Source: Promethearchaeota archaeon | Lineage (GTDB): Archaea; Asgardarchaeota; Lokiarchaeia; Sigynarchaeales; SOKP01 | Reading direction: 5' to 3' | Length of the DNA: 13,116 bases | Assembly: GCA_016839635.1 (NCBI GenBank) | Contig: JAEOTV010000186.1 | Coordinates: 1 to 13,116, forward strand | Part shown: in pieces, positions 6,508-13,116 of the stretch | Numbering within the stretch: the stretch's first letter is position 1 | Layout: each line of letters begins with the position of its first letter | Position numbers and translations under genes: made by a program | Notes under the pieces: generated by a model | Database searches by the model: none | What the model saw: only the letters and a program-made list of their open reading frames with translations | What the model was told of the DNA's origin: nothing

Positions 6508-7290
6508 ATGAGGATGAATAAAGAAAGAAGAGCAACAGCAAAAGCGGTTGCAATTGATCCAAACATTGTTCTTACTGTACAAGATCTCACTAAAACGTAC
6601 ACTATAGGTAATTCCACAATCACAGCTTTAAACAGAGTTAATCTTACAATTAGAAAAGGTGAATTTATTGCAATCGTTGGCCCATCTGGTTCAGGGAAAA
6701 CCACTTTAATAAATTGCTTAGGTGCTCTTGATTTCCCAGATTCTGGTAAAATTATATATAATGTTGATGCGAAAGGCATGGGACTTGATATAATGCTAAT
6801 GACTAATAAACAACACAAAAAAATGCGATTGAGAAAGATTGGCTTAATTTTCCAATTTTACAATCTTTTTCCTATCCTTACAGCTTACGAGAATGTAGAG
6901 CTTCCGATGGTAATTGATAAGAAAGATCCAAAATTACGAAAAGAAAAGGTAAAAAGTCTGTTAAAAAGGATTGGATTAGAAGAACGAATGGAACATCGCC
7001 CTCCACAGATGTCTGGTGGCGAACAACAAAGAGTCACGATAGCTAGGGCTTTAGTTAACGAACCACTTATTATTCTTGCTGATGAACCTACAGGTGAGCT
7101 CGATACGGAAACAACGATAAATATTATGAAAATTTTTCTTGATTTAAAGAATGCTGGAGAATCAATTTTAATGGTTACCCATAATAGAAGGATAGCAGAA
7201 ATAGCGGATAGAATTATAACTCTTACTGATGGAGAATTTACTAATGAAAAAAATGGAGGAAAACCAATTAAAGATATTTATAAATTCTAA
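6508..7290 (+). CDS. ABC transporter ATP-binding protein (MacB/LolD type), first copy
   Basis: A 260-residue ATPase of the MacB/LolD/FtsE class. Motifs: A-loop Tyr31 (KTYTIG), Walker A GPSGSGKTT at 58-66, Q-loop Gln116 in IFQFYNLFP, the class-typical AYENVELPM at 126-134, signature MSGGEQQR at 168-175, Walker B ending in ADEP with catalytic Glu193, D-loop GELD at 196-199 and switch His225. All catalytic residues are intact, so it should hydrolyse ATP. An N-terminal extension of about 20 residues precedes the ABC core and is unlike the short start of LolD. The gene follows the permease by 67 bases and is followed by a second ATPase, so it powers the permease, either as half of a heterodimer or as an alternative homodimer. 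Confidence 0.95.
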   Translation: MRMNKERRATAKAVAIDPNIVLTVQDLTKTYTIGNSTITALNRVNLTIRKGEFIAIVGPSGSGKTTLINCLGALDFPDSGKIIYNVDAKGMGLDIMLMTNKQHKKMRLRKIGLIFQFYNLFPILTAYENVELPMVIDKKDPKLRKEKVKSLLKRIGLEERMEHRPPQMSGGEQQRVTIARALVNEPLIILADEPTGELDTETTINIMKIFLDLKNAGESILMVTHNRRIAEIADRIITLTDGEFTNEKNGGKPIKDIYKF

Positions 7291-7293
7291 ATT

Positions 7294-7298
7294 GGAGG
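7294..7298 (+). promoter_or_regulatory. Ribosome-binding site deciding the start of the second ATPase
   Basis: A perfect GGAGG lies 8 bases before the ATG at 7307 and 3 bases after the stop of the first ATPase gene. It fixes the start at 7307. An in-frame upstream ATG at 7229 lies inside the preceding gene and has no such site. Confidence 0.7.
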
Positions 7299-7306
7299 AT
7301 AAAAAG

Positions 7307-8083
7307 ATGAGGAAAGCAAAAAAGATGAAGGAAATTCAATTTTTAAATTCTGTACTTCAAGAAGTCAAAGATTACGAATTAATAAACCCCACTACAATGA
7401 TCCAAACTTTTGATTTAACTAAAGTTTATAATATTACTGAAGGGATTGAAATTAGAGCCTTAAATGGTGTTAGCATAGATATTAAGAGGGGTGAATTTGT
7501 TTCAGTTATGGGCCCGTCAGGTTCAGGGAAAACTACCCTTCTAAATATGATTGGGGCTCTTGATAATCCTACTAGTGGTGCTGTGTATATAAATAGAACA
7601 AATGTAGCTCATATGAATGATGAACAGCGAACCAATTTAAGACTTAAAGAAATTGGGTTCATTTTTCAGTTTTATAATCTAGTGCCAGTTCTTTCAGCTT
7701 ATGAAAATGTAGAACTTCCAATGGTTTTTGCAGGTAGAACAAAACGAGAAATTGAAAGAAATGTTACTAAATTTATTGATCTTGTAGGTCTAATTGAGAA
7801 AAAAGATTATCTTCCTTCAGAGCTCTCAGGTGGGGAGCAGCAAAGAGTTGCAATTGCACGAGCATTGTGTAATGAACCTTCCATTCTCATAGCTGATGAG
7901 CCAACAGGTGAACTTGATACTAAAATGGGTATGGAAATAGTTAAATTACTTCGAGAGCTTAATTTAGAACTTAATCAAACTATCTTAATGGTCACTCACG
8001 ACCCTATGATTGGTGCTCTTGCTGAAAGAATGTTAAAAATGCGAGATGGAAAAATTATTGAAACCGTAATTACTAAAAATTAA
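7307..8083 (+). CDS. ABC transporter ATP-binding protein (MacB/LolD type), second copy
   Basis: A 258-residue paralogue of the preceding ATPase. Motifs: A-loop Tyr41 (KVYNI), Walker A GPSGSGKTT at 69-77, Gln121 in IFQFYNLVP, AYENVELPM at 131-139, signature LSGGEQQR at 173-180, Walker B with Glu198, GELD at 201-204 and switch His231. It appears fully active. The N-terminal extension is about 34 residues, is longer than that of its neighbour and unrelated to it by eye, and is Lys-rich at the start. I chose the start at 7307 for its GGAGG site. The frame stays open upstream to 7229, but that would overlap the neighbour by 62 bases. The two ATPases share motif wording but differ in linker regions, which suggests an old duplication and possibly an obligate heterodimer with two non-equivalent sites on the fused permease. 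Confidence 0.95.
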   Translation: MRKAKKMKEIQFLNSVLQEVKDYELINPTTMIQTFDLTKVYNITEGIEIRALNGVSIDIKRGEFVSVMGPSGSGKTTLLNMIGALDNPTSGAVYINRTNVAHMNDEQRTNLRLKEIGFIFQFYNLVPVLSAYENVELPMVFAGRTKREIERNVTKFIDLVGLIEKKDYLPSELSGGEQQRVAIARALCNEPSILIADEPTGELDTKMGMEIVKLLRELNLELNQTILMVTHDPMIGALAERMLKMRDGKIIETVITKN

Positions 8084-8189
8084 ATTTAAGATATCCTATT
8101 TTAAGATAAAATTAAAAATAGTACATTAATCCTCCAAATTGATCTACGATAGCACCATAGGGCTTCATTTTGAGGGATTGAAATATTAA

Positions 8190-8507
8190 TTAGTAATCAA
8201 ATTCATGAATAATTTCATAATGCTGGGAGAATTTGTCATGTCTTAAAAGTACGGTTTGCGCTTTTTGAGGAACGTAGGATTTTTCATACTCTTCACCAGC
8301 AAATTCTTTAACGGCATTTAAATCATCAAATATCATTATGGTGATAAATTTAACCTCATCTTCTTGTGAATGTCTTAGGAGACTTATTTTTCTATATCCA
8401 TTTATTCTTCTTTTTTCAATAGATGGAAAAATTTCCTTTTTCAGCAAATTTTCATAAATATCAGCATTTTCAAATGAAGTCCATCCATGCCAGATTCTTG
8501 CTATCAT
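8190..8507 (-). CDS. Dimeric alpha/beta-barrel (antibiotic biosynthesis monooxygenase-like) protein
   Basis: A 105-residue cytosolic protein. The opening strand MIARIWHGWT, the FPSIEKRRINGYRKISLLR segment, the strand VKFITIMIFDDLNAVKEFAG and the end VLLRHDKFSQHYEII follow the beta-alpha-beta-beta pattern of the ABM/dimeric ferredoxin-like barrel family. Proteins with the IARxWxG start are widespread and mostly uncharacterised. Some barrel relatives are cofactor-free monooxygenases, but a substrate cannot be deduced. It lies 20 bases downstream of the membrane-protein gene on the same strand, so the two probably form an operon. It converges on the ABC operon across 106 bases. Confidence 0.75.
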   Translation of the reverse strand: MIARIWHGWTSFENADIYENLLKKEIFPSIEKRRINGYRKISLLRHSQEDEVKFITIMIFDDLNAVKEFAGEEYEKSYVPQKAQTVLLRHDKFSQHYEIIHEFDY

Positions 8508-8527
8508 TTTTCAAAGCTCTTTAACTA

Positions 8528-9427
8528 TTATTTGTCTAATATATTTCTAGCCAAAGGATCTTGAATACTTCCACTTATACCAAATTTTTTAGCCCATTTT
8601 CTTACAAATTTGTTTCTCCCATTGTAAGTATAATCTTGAATAATAACAACTGGAACCATGAAAAGAGCAATTACAAATGGCATAAATGGCCAAGTCAAAA
8701 CGTTTATTAAGTAGATAATGGAATCTCCACCTTGAATCGAGAGAAGATATCTCGATAATAATTCAATGATACTTAGGATTACAGAGATGCCAGCATATCC
8801 TTTAAGAAAATACAAGTAGTAAGTTCCAATCGATCTAAGCTCAGTAGGATAAGCACCATTTCTAACTTTGTTTTGCTTTTTATTTGAATATTCAATCCCA
8901 GAGTCAATTAAGAAGAAAGCGGCAGAAAAAGCTGCGATTCCTATAGCGGAGACAACGGGAAGTAGAATTATTATTGTAAGAATTTGTAGAACAGCTGGTG
9001 AAGCCCCTGATTGAAAAGTTGAGGAAAAAATAAAACTATGAATAGTTGTTTCATCACTTAGAAGGATTGCTATATTAAAAGCCATTAACGCAGGAAAAAT
9101 TGATTTGAGAAAAGCTCCTTTAAATTCCATTGGTCGGTCGCGTTCTTCGATTCCATATATCAAAGATCTTCCAACAATTTTTTTATGAAGGATTATCAAG
9201 AGTGGTGTAAAAATGTAACCCCCCAGAAAATAAGCTGCTATTGAAAGAATTGGAATTGATAAGAAAATTAGAATCATATCGAACCAGAAGTTTTGAGTTA
9301 AGATAGTATATATATTGAATGACCCTTGAAATTGTACATTCAAAAGAAGCATAAAACTAAACAAAACGATAAATATAATCCATATTATCAGCCACTTCTT
9401 ATATCTCTTTAAAATTTCAAATTTCAT
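8528..9427 (-). CDS. Polytopic membrane protein of unknown function
   Basis: A 299-residue protein that I do not recognise. Hydrophobic segments at about 12-30, 48-66, 68-82, 104-123, 147-174, 203-225 and 237-265 suggest six or seven membrane helices. The cytosolic-looking loops are basic (81-100 and 180-190), and the C-terminal tail (268-299) is basic and polar with YNGRNKFVRKWAKKFG. No transporter signature, metal-ligand cluster or catalytic motif is evident. The tyrosine-rich GTYYLYFLKGYAG segment enters the sixth segment. The ATG at 9427 starts a typical MKFEILKRYKKWL cytosolic anchor. The stop is 20 bases before the barrel-protein gene, so they may act together. Confidence 0.75.
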   Translation of the reverse strand: MKFEILKRYKKWLIIWIIFIVLFSFMLLLNVQFQGSFNIYTILTQNFWFDMILIFLSIPILSIAAYFLGGYIFTPLLIILHKKIVGRSLIYGIEERDRPMEFKGAFLKSIFPALMAFNIAILLSDETTIHSFIFSSTFQSGASPAVLQILTIIILLPVVSAIGIAAFSAAFFLIDSGIEYSNKKQNKVRNGAYPTELRSIGTYYLYFLKGYAGISVILSIIELLSRYLLSIQGGDSIIYLINVLTWPFMPFVIALFMVPVVIIQDYTYNGRNKFVRKWAKKFGISGSIQDPLARNILDK

Positions 9428-9715
9428 AATCTTTTCTCTTTAATATGTATTTTATTATTATATTCTTAATTCTAAGATTAATTTAAAAGTTATTTATCAG
9501 ACATATTATAATCACTTTTTTAAAAGAAATGTTCAAAAGTTTCACAGAAGTCATAAAAGTAATATTTATGAAAAGTAAATATGGTGGATAATTAATTTCC
9601 CAATTTCCAACCTTTTCCTTAATAAGAAACATTTGCTTAGTTGATTAAATGGGCATAATTATATATCTATTAGGAATATTCGTCAATTATTCACATTTAA
9701 TTAAAAGATAATTTT
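9428..9715. other. Intergenic stretch without a recognisable gene
   Basis: Very AT-rich. It holds the presumed promoter of the minus-strand membrane protein (TATA-like TTTAAATTA around 9477-9488 read on the minus strand) and scattered stops in all frames. The longest + frames are about 20 codons and do not look coding. I see no RNA gene or repeat. Confidence 0.4.
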
Positions 9716-10200
9716 TTACTTCTTCATGAAAGAAATTAAGAATAATATTGATATTAAAATGAAAAAAAGTAAACAAAAAAATAAAATGAGTATCAAAATT
9801 GGGTGTATTAATTCTAACTTAGTCGACTTTTTAACTGCATCCATTAGATATTGACTTGTTAGAAATATTAATGCAAATAAGAATGGAAGTATCATTTCGT
9901 AAAGATTAATAACAATTTGAAAAACTTCATTGCCGAAAATACTTAGAAAAAAACTAATAGCATAAAATGGTTTTGATTTTCCAAGTGAAACTTTAAACTA
10001 ATAATTATCAATTCCCTCTAAAAAGTCGAATATAAAGAGCAGTATCCCATATTATAGTGCTGGTTTTTTGCATGAGACAGCATAACCTCCCAAGCTCTCT
10101 TCATGTAGTGGGTTGTTTTTCCCTTTTTCTACCAATAACTATTATTACAAATCCCAAATTAATTATTATAATAATGTAAAGAACACTATTAGAATGGTTT
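9716..10200 (-). pseudogene. Decayed membrane-protein gene spread over three frames
   Basis: On the minus strand three protein-like segments follow one another in different frames. The first (from about 10200 to the TGA at 10101-10103) gives SVLYIIIIINLGFVIIVIGR then KREKQPTT, a membrane helix with a basic end. The second (10104 to 10018) gives MKRAWEVMLSHAKNQHYNMG and a short tail. The third starts near 10043 as GILLFIFDFLEGIDNY, meets TAG at 9998-10000 and resumes for 93 codons to TAA at 9716-9718, with two or three hydrophobic helices and a VKKSTKLE loop. Joining them needs two frameshifts and one nonsense reversal, hence pseudogene. AT-rich DNA with A-rich runs on the + strand gives hydrophobic minus-strand frames by chance, so this is moderate evidence only. 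The only ATG-started piece of any length is 59 residues (9895-9716). Confidence 0.4.
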
Positions 10201-10206
10201 ATATTG

Positions 10207-11544
10207 ATGAAGAAAAAGAAAGTAATAATAATTGGCGCTCTAGGAATGGATTTTCATGTTTTTAACACTGTTTTCAGAGACAATGAAGAATATGAAGTAA
10301 TAGCATTTACTATTGCTGGAGAACAAAATGTTGGTACAATAGAAGGGGCTGAACGATCATTCCCAGCTGAACTTGCAGGAAGACTCTATCCAAATGGAAT
10401 TCCAATGGTATCAGAAGAGTTGCTTGAAGATATAATAAAAAAATATCAAGTTGATGAAGTTGTATTTGCTTACTCAGACGTTTCTCATGAAGAAGTTATG
10501 CATAAGGCTTCAAGAGTTCTTAGTGCAGGAGCTAATTACAGATTGATCTCGGGAAAATTCACTCAAATTAAAGCGAATAAACCTGTAGTTGCTATATGTG
10601 CTGTAAGAACGGGTTGTGGAAAAAGTCAAGTTTCGCGGGCTACTTACAGATATTTAAAAAGTAAAGGCTATCGAGTTGTTGCTATACGAGAACCTATGCC
10701 TTATGGTGATTTAGTTAAGCAAAATGTAATGCGATTTGAGACGTATGAAGATTTAGATAAATATGATTGCACTATAGAGGAACGAGAAGAGTATGAACCT
10801 TATATAGAGCAAGGATTAGTAATTTATTCAGGTGTAAATTATGAGAAAATAATAAGAGAAGCAGAAAAGGAAGCAGACGTCATTATTTTTGATGGTGGAA
10901 ATAATGAAATTTCTTTTTATATAACTGATCTATTATTCATTGTCGTTGATCCATTAAGACCGGGTCATGAAGTTAAATATCATCCAGGAGAAGTTAATGC
11001 AAGGTATGCTGATGCTTTTGTTATAAACAAAATGAATAATGCAAAGCCAGAAGACGTAAGAATTGTTGAGGAGAATTTAGATAAATTGAATCCAAAAGCA
11101 TTAAGAATTTATACGAATTCTGTTGTAACTGTGGAAGGAAATCAAGATTTAAGTGGAAAGAAAGTAGTTGTAGTAGAAGACGGTCCTACATTGACCCATG
11201 GAAATATGTCATATGGAGCAGGATATGTTGCTGCTAAAAATAGTGGAGCTAATATCGTTGATCCTCGACCGTACTTATCAGGCACAATGAAATCAGTATT
11301 TGAAGAATTTCCTCAGATTACTGAGATTGTTCCCGCAATGGGATATAATGACCAACAAATTAAGGATATGGAAGATACTCTTAATAACGCTGAAGCTGAA
11401 CTTATTATTGATGGAAGTCCAATAGATCTTGAAAAATTAATTAAGAGTAATAAACCAATTGTAAGAGTAAGCTACGATATTGAAGCGTTAAGAAGTCCAA
11501 CAATTGAAGAGACTTTAGATAATTTTATTGAGAAAAATCTCTAA
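10207..11544 (+). CDS. cpgS: Cyclic 2,3-diphosphoglycerate synthetase-family P-loop protein
   Basis: A 445-residue protein matching the cPGS family along its whole length. It has an N-terminal Rossmann-like part (VIIIGALGMDFHVFNTVFRD, PAELAGRLYPNGIPM, VFAYSDVSHEEVM), a P-loop CAVRTGCGKSQVSR at about 131-143, a PMPYGDL motif near 163-169, TIEEREEYEPYI, FDGGNNE, then VDPRPYLSGT, VPAMGYNDQQ and SPIDL towards the C-terminus. The Methanothermus fervidus enzyme cyclises 2,3-bisphosphoglycerate using ATP. Most archaeal members are uncharacterised, so the symbol marks the family only. Some positions differ from the family pattern as I remember it: NVGTIEGAERSFPAELAG where a QIPGIxGRxYPPELAG-like motif is usual, Glu for His before PMPYG, and FDGGNNE for WDGGNND. 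I chose the ATG at 10207 over a TTG at 10204. There is no Shine-Dalgarno motif; a TATA-like ATTATTATAATAATG lies about 30-45 bases upstream. Confidence 0.85.
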   Translation: MKKKKVIIIGALGMDFHVFNTVFRDNEEYEVIAFTIAGEQNVGTIEGAERSFPAELAGRLYPNGIPMVSEELLEDIIKKYQVDEVVFAYSDVSHEEVMHKASRVLSAGANYRLISGKFTQIKANKPVVAICAVRTGCGKSQVSRATYRYLKSKGYRVVAIREPMPYGDLVKQNVMRFETYEDLDKYDCTIEEREEYEPYIEQGLVIYSGVNYEKIIREAEKEADVIIFDGGNNEISFYITDLLFIVVDPLRPGHEVKYHPGEVNARYADAFVINKMNNAKPEDVRIVEENLDKLNPKALRIYTNSVVTVEGNQDLSGKKVVVVEDGPTLTHGNMSYGAGYVAAKNSGANIVDPRPYLSGTMKSVFEEFPQITEIVPAMGYNDQQIKDMEDTLNNAEAELIIDGSPIDLEKLIKSNKPIVRVSYDIEALRSPTIEETLDNFIEKNL

Positions 11545-11547
11545 ACT

Positions 11548-11600
11548 TCTTTTTACCTTTTTATATTTTCTATTTTATCATAGCTAGAAAAGGTAAAAGA
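11548..11600. repeat. Inverted repeat in the T-rich spacer between the cPGS and LRR genes
   Basis: The left arm TCTTTTTACCTTTT (11548-11561) is complementary to AAAAGGTAAAAGA (11588-11600) with a single-base bulge, around a 26-base loop. It starts 4 bases after the cPGS stop and ends 16 bases before the LRR start. The T-tracts in the left arm and loop would serve as an archaeal terminator. The right arm carries the only purine-rich AGGT near the LRR start, so a folded RNA could also affect its translation. Confidence 0.5.
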
Positions 11601-11615
11601 CGTGACTTAATTCTA

Positions 11616-12611
11616 ATGACAAAAAAATTTATTGAATATAACGGAAAAAAATTTTTTATGGAAGAAGATACCGAAAAATATTTGGGGTATCAATTAGGAA
11701 ATATTGGCTTATCAAATATAGAGGATATCAAGGGTTTAGAGGATTCTGATGAATTAGAATACCTTGATTTATCTTTTAATAATTTAAATATCCTTTCTGA
11801 TTCTATATGTGAACTAAAAAACCTGAAATTTTTATATTTATCAGAAAACCAACTCACTTATCTACCAGATTGTATAAGTAATTTAGAATCATTAGAACTT
11901 ATTGAGTTGAGAGATAACCAATTAAATTCACTTCCAGATTCTTTGAGGAAGCTCAAAAATCTTGATTCACTACATATTGACGGAAATCCAATAAAATATC
12001 TTCCAGAATCAATAGGATATTTAAAATCTCTTGAATTTCTCACTCTTTTTGAGACAAATTTGGAATCTTTTCCTGAATCAATGAAAAACTTACCTGAATT
12101 TCATTTAGACTTTAGTAACAGTAACTTATCAGACTTTCCTGAATCTTTGTTAGTGATTGAAAATCTCGTTGGATTAAGTTTAGTTAATAGCAGCTTAAAC
12201 GCGATCCCAGAATTTATAGATAATCTCAAGATTCTAAATTTTTTGGATTTATCAGGTAATGAACTAAAAAGCATTCCAGACTCTATTGGAAATCTTTCCC
12301 GATTGACATATTTAGGTTTGAAAAATAATAAATTAACAAAACTTCCTAAATCCATAGGAAACCTTAAACATCTGGAAATACTAGATTTGATTGATAATGA
12401 ATTAACCACTTTACCTGAATCATTTGGAGATCTTAAATCTCTAATAAGATTATATCTAAATAATAATAAAATTTCTAGATTATCCAATTCTTTGCTTGAA
12501 CTTAATCTACTTGAAGATTTAGATTTAACTAATAACCCTATTATCAAGGATAAGGATAATCATGTTTTAGAGAATTTAAAAAAAAGAAATATTCTAATTT
12601 ATCAAGATTAA
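11616..12611 (+). CDS. Cytosolic leucine-rich-repeat protein
   Basis: A 331-residue protein with no signal peptide or membrane segment. A 46-residue N-terminal cap (MTKKFIEYNGKKFFMEEDTE and on) is followed by twelve repeats of mostly 23 residues with the pattern LxxLxLxxNxLxxLPxSIxxLxx. Repeats start at about 47, 70, 93, 116, 139, 162, 184, 207, 230, 253, 276 and 299. Repeat 6 is one residue short, and repeats 1 and 11 have Ser in place of the Pro of LP. The end (KKRNILIYQD) caps the solenoid. The LPxS type is that of bacterial and ROCO/Shoc2-like LRRs, which bind protein partners; the partner is not deducible. No GTPase, kinase or ubiquitin-ligase domain is attached. It is co-directional with the next gene, 35 bases on. 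Confidence 0.9.
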   Translation: MTKKFIEYNGKKFFMEEDTEKYLGYQLGNIGLSNIEDIKGLEDSDELEYLDLSFNNLNILSDSICELKNLKFLYLSENQLTYLPDCISNLESLELIELRDNQLNSLPDSLRKLKNLDSLHIDGNPIKYLPESIGYLKSLEFLTLFETNLESFPESMKNLPEFHLDFSNSNLSDFPESLLVIENLVGLSLVNSSLNAIPEFIDNLKILNFLDLSGNELKSIPDSIGNLSRLTYLGLKNNKLTKLPKSIGNLKHLEILDLIDNELTTLPESFGDLKSLIRLYLNNNKISRLSNSLLELNLLEDLDLTNNPIIKDKDNHVLENLKKRNILIYQD

Positions 12612-12635
12612 TTTACATAGGATACAAATGTTAAA

Positions 12636-12643
12636 TTTTTTTT
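12636..12643 (+). terminator. Oligo-T tract after the LRR gene
   Basis: Eight consecutive T lie 24 bases after the LRR stop and 3 bases before the next ATG. It fits an archaeal U-tract terminator. If it acts as one, the following gene must start its transcript within the last few bases or at its own ATG (leaderless), otherwise it would read through. Confidence 0.35.
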
Positions 12644-12646
12644 ATC

Positions 12647-13116
12647 ATGGCTAAAAAAAAAAATCGTGTAAAACGCGGTCATCCAATAGCAATTCTCATT
12701 GGTCTACATGATAATGATGCTGTATTTTGGAGAATTTTCAGTGAGACTATTAGGTTTTACTTCAAGATAAGACGTGGAAGGAAGAGAAGGAATCAAGATA
12801 AAAAGCAATTATATCATTTTCATGAGGAAATCATTAATATCATAAGGCCTATAATTAAGGATGGGATTAGAAGTGTTATTCTGCTCTCCCCACCGAAAGA
12901 GGAATATTCAGAAGAGTTTCTTAATCACGTTAATAAACATCACTCATGGCTATTAAAAAAAGGAGATAAACAGGTTGTTTTTTCTAAGATCATAGGTAAC
13001 CAGGCGAAAACTCAAAAGGATGTGTATTACCTAAAATCACAAGAATATTTTAAAGACATCGTGGATGAAACTTCAAATCAAGAAAGTTTGTTAATATTAG
13101 AAGAACTGACAGAAAC
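12647..13116 (+). CDS. eRF1/Vms1-like (class I release-factor domain 2) protein, 5' part
   Basis: The first 156 codons of a protein that runs off the window. After a basic start (MAKKKNRVKRG) comes HPIAILIGLHDNDAVFWRIF, a strand pair ending in IRRGRKRRNQDKKQ, a helix LYHFHEEIINIIRPIIKDG, then SVILLSPPKEEY, EFLNHVNKHHSWLLKKG and a NQAKTQKDVYYLKS segment. This order matches domain 2 (RNase H-like fold) of eRF1/Pelota/Vms1 proteins, including the archaeal and bacterial divergent eRF1 families, which act on ribosome-bound peptidyl-tRNA. The catalytic GGQ loop expected before the HFHEE helix is replaced by GRKRRNQ. The ATG follows a T-tract with no Shine-Dalgarno motif, suggesting a leaderless start. 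An eleven-A run occurs in codons 3-6. The family call is fairly firm; activity is unknown. Confidence 0.7.
   Translation, partial: MAKKKNRVKRGHPIAILIGLHDNDAVFWRIFSETIRFYFKIRRGRKRRNQDKKQLYHFHEEIINIIRPIIKDGIRSVILLSPPKEEYSEEFLNHVNKHHSWLLKKGDKQVVFSKIIGNQAKTQKDVYYLKSQEYFKDIVDETSNQESLLILEELTE

Noticed and set aside
6480..6818. Minus-strand 112-codon frame opposite the first ATPase
   Set aside because: It lies opposite the Walker A region of a certain gene, has no start signal and matches no family.
7229..7306. Upstream extension of the second ATPase to an ATG at 7229
   Set aside because: It would overlap the first ATPase gene by 62 bases, while the ATG at 7307 has a perfect GGAGG at 8-base spacing.
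8098..8112. ATTTTA-AGA-TAAAAT hairpin after the second ATPase
   Set aside because: Six A-T pairs only, expected by chance in DNA this AT-rich; no adjoining T-run on the + strand.
9998..10000. TAG read as pyrrolysine instead of stop in the minus-strand relic
   Set aside because: Frameshifts elsewhere in the same relic and the lack of any pyrrolysine gene or context make decay the simpler reading.
12101..12547. Minus-strand 148-codon repetitive frame opposite the LRR gene
   Set aside because: Its repeats are the antisense image of the leucine-rich repeats; the + strand frame has the correct LRR pattern.
11750..12560. Tandem DNA repeat in the LRR gene
   Set aside because: The 69-base periodicity exists at protein level, but the DNA units are too diverged to be a recent tandem duplication.

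Overview
The window is AT-rich DNA that most probably comes from an archaeon, tentatively an Asgard (Lokiarchaeia-like) lineage. Four things point that way: a cyclic-2,3-diphosphoglycerate-synthetase-family protein (10207-11544), the start of an eRF1/Vms1-like protein (12647 to the end), a very large FtsX-type permease whose outer domains are rich in N-glycosylation sequons, and short or absent leaders with oligo-T tracts after genes instead of bacterial terminators. Several families here are typical of bacteria (monomeric isocitrate dehydrogenase, CheY-like receiver, PadR regulator, leucine-rich repeats); that mixture is common in Asgard genomes. The lineage is an inference, because no rRNA or ribosomal marker is present.

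Left part (1-1690): the last 55 residues of monomeric NADP isocitrate dehydrogenase (+) converge with a single-domain response regulator (-). A stretch of gene debris follows: the C-terminal end of a condensation-like acyltransferase (-), a 101-residue orphan ORF (+) overlapping a short interrupted frame, and a 22-residue N-terminal stub of a family 1 glycoside hydrolase that breaks off just before the next promoter.

Centre (1657-8083): a compact four-gene + strand operon. It holds a PadR-type repressor with a candidate ATGT-N9-ACAT operator in front of it, a 1394-residue FtsX/MacB-like permease with about ten membrane helices and two outer domains, and two paralogous ABC ATPases of near-equal length. 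The likely product is one ABC machine of the MacB/Lol/Bce superfamily: a fused two-module permease that may be driven by an ATPase heterodimer and regulated by PadR. The larger outer domain (about 660 residues) appears to carry an inserted beta-sandwich. This is the least ordinary system in the window.

Right of the operon (8190-10200, minus strand): a small dimeric-barrel (antibiotic-monooxygenase-like) protein preceded by an unrecognised polytopic membrane protein, then about 780 bases without an intact gene. Those bases hold what looks like a decayed membrane-protein gene spread over three frames.

Right end (10207-13116, + strand): a divergent cPGS-family P-loop protein, a T-rich inverted repeat, a cytosolic 12-repeat leucine-rich-repeat protein, and the first 156 residues of an eRF1-domain-2-like protein in which the GGQ position is occupied by a basic GRKRRNQ loop. 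No tRNA, rRNA, CRISPR array or intact insertion sequence was seen.
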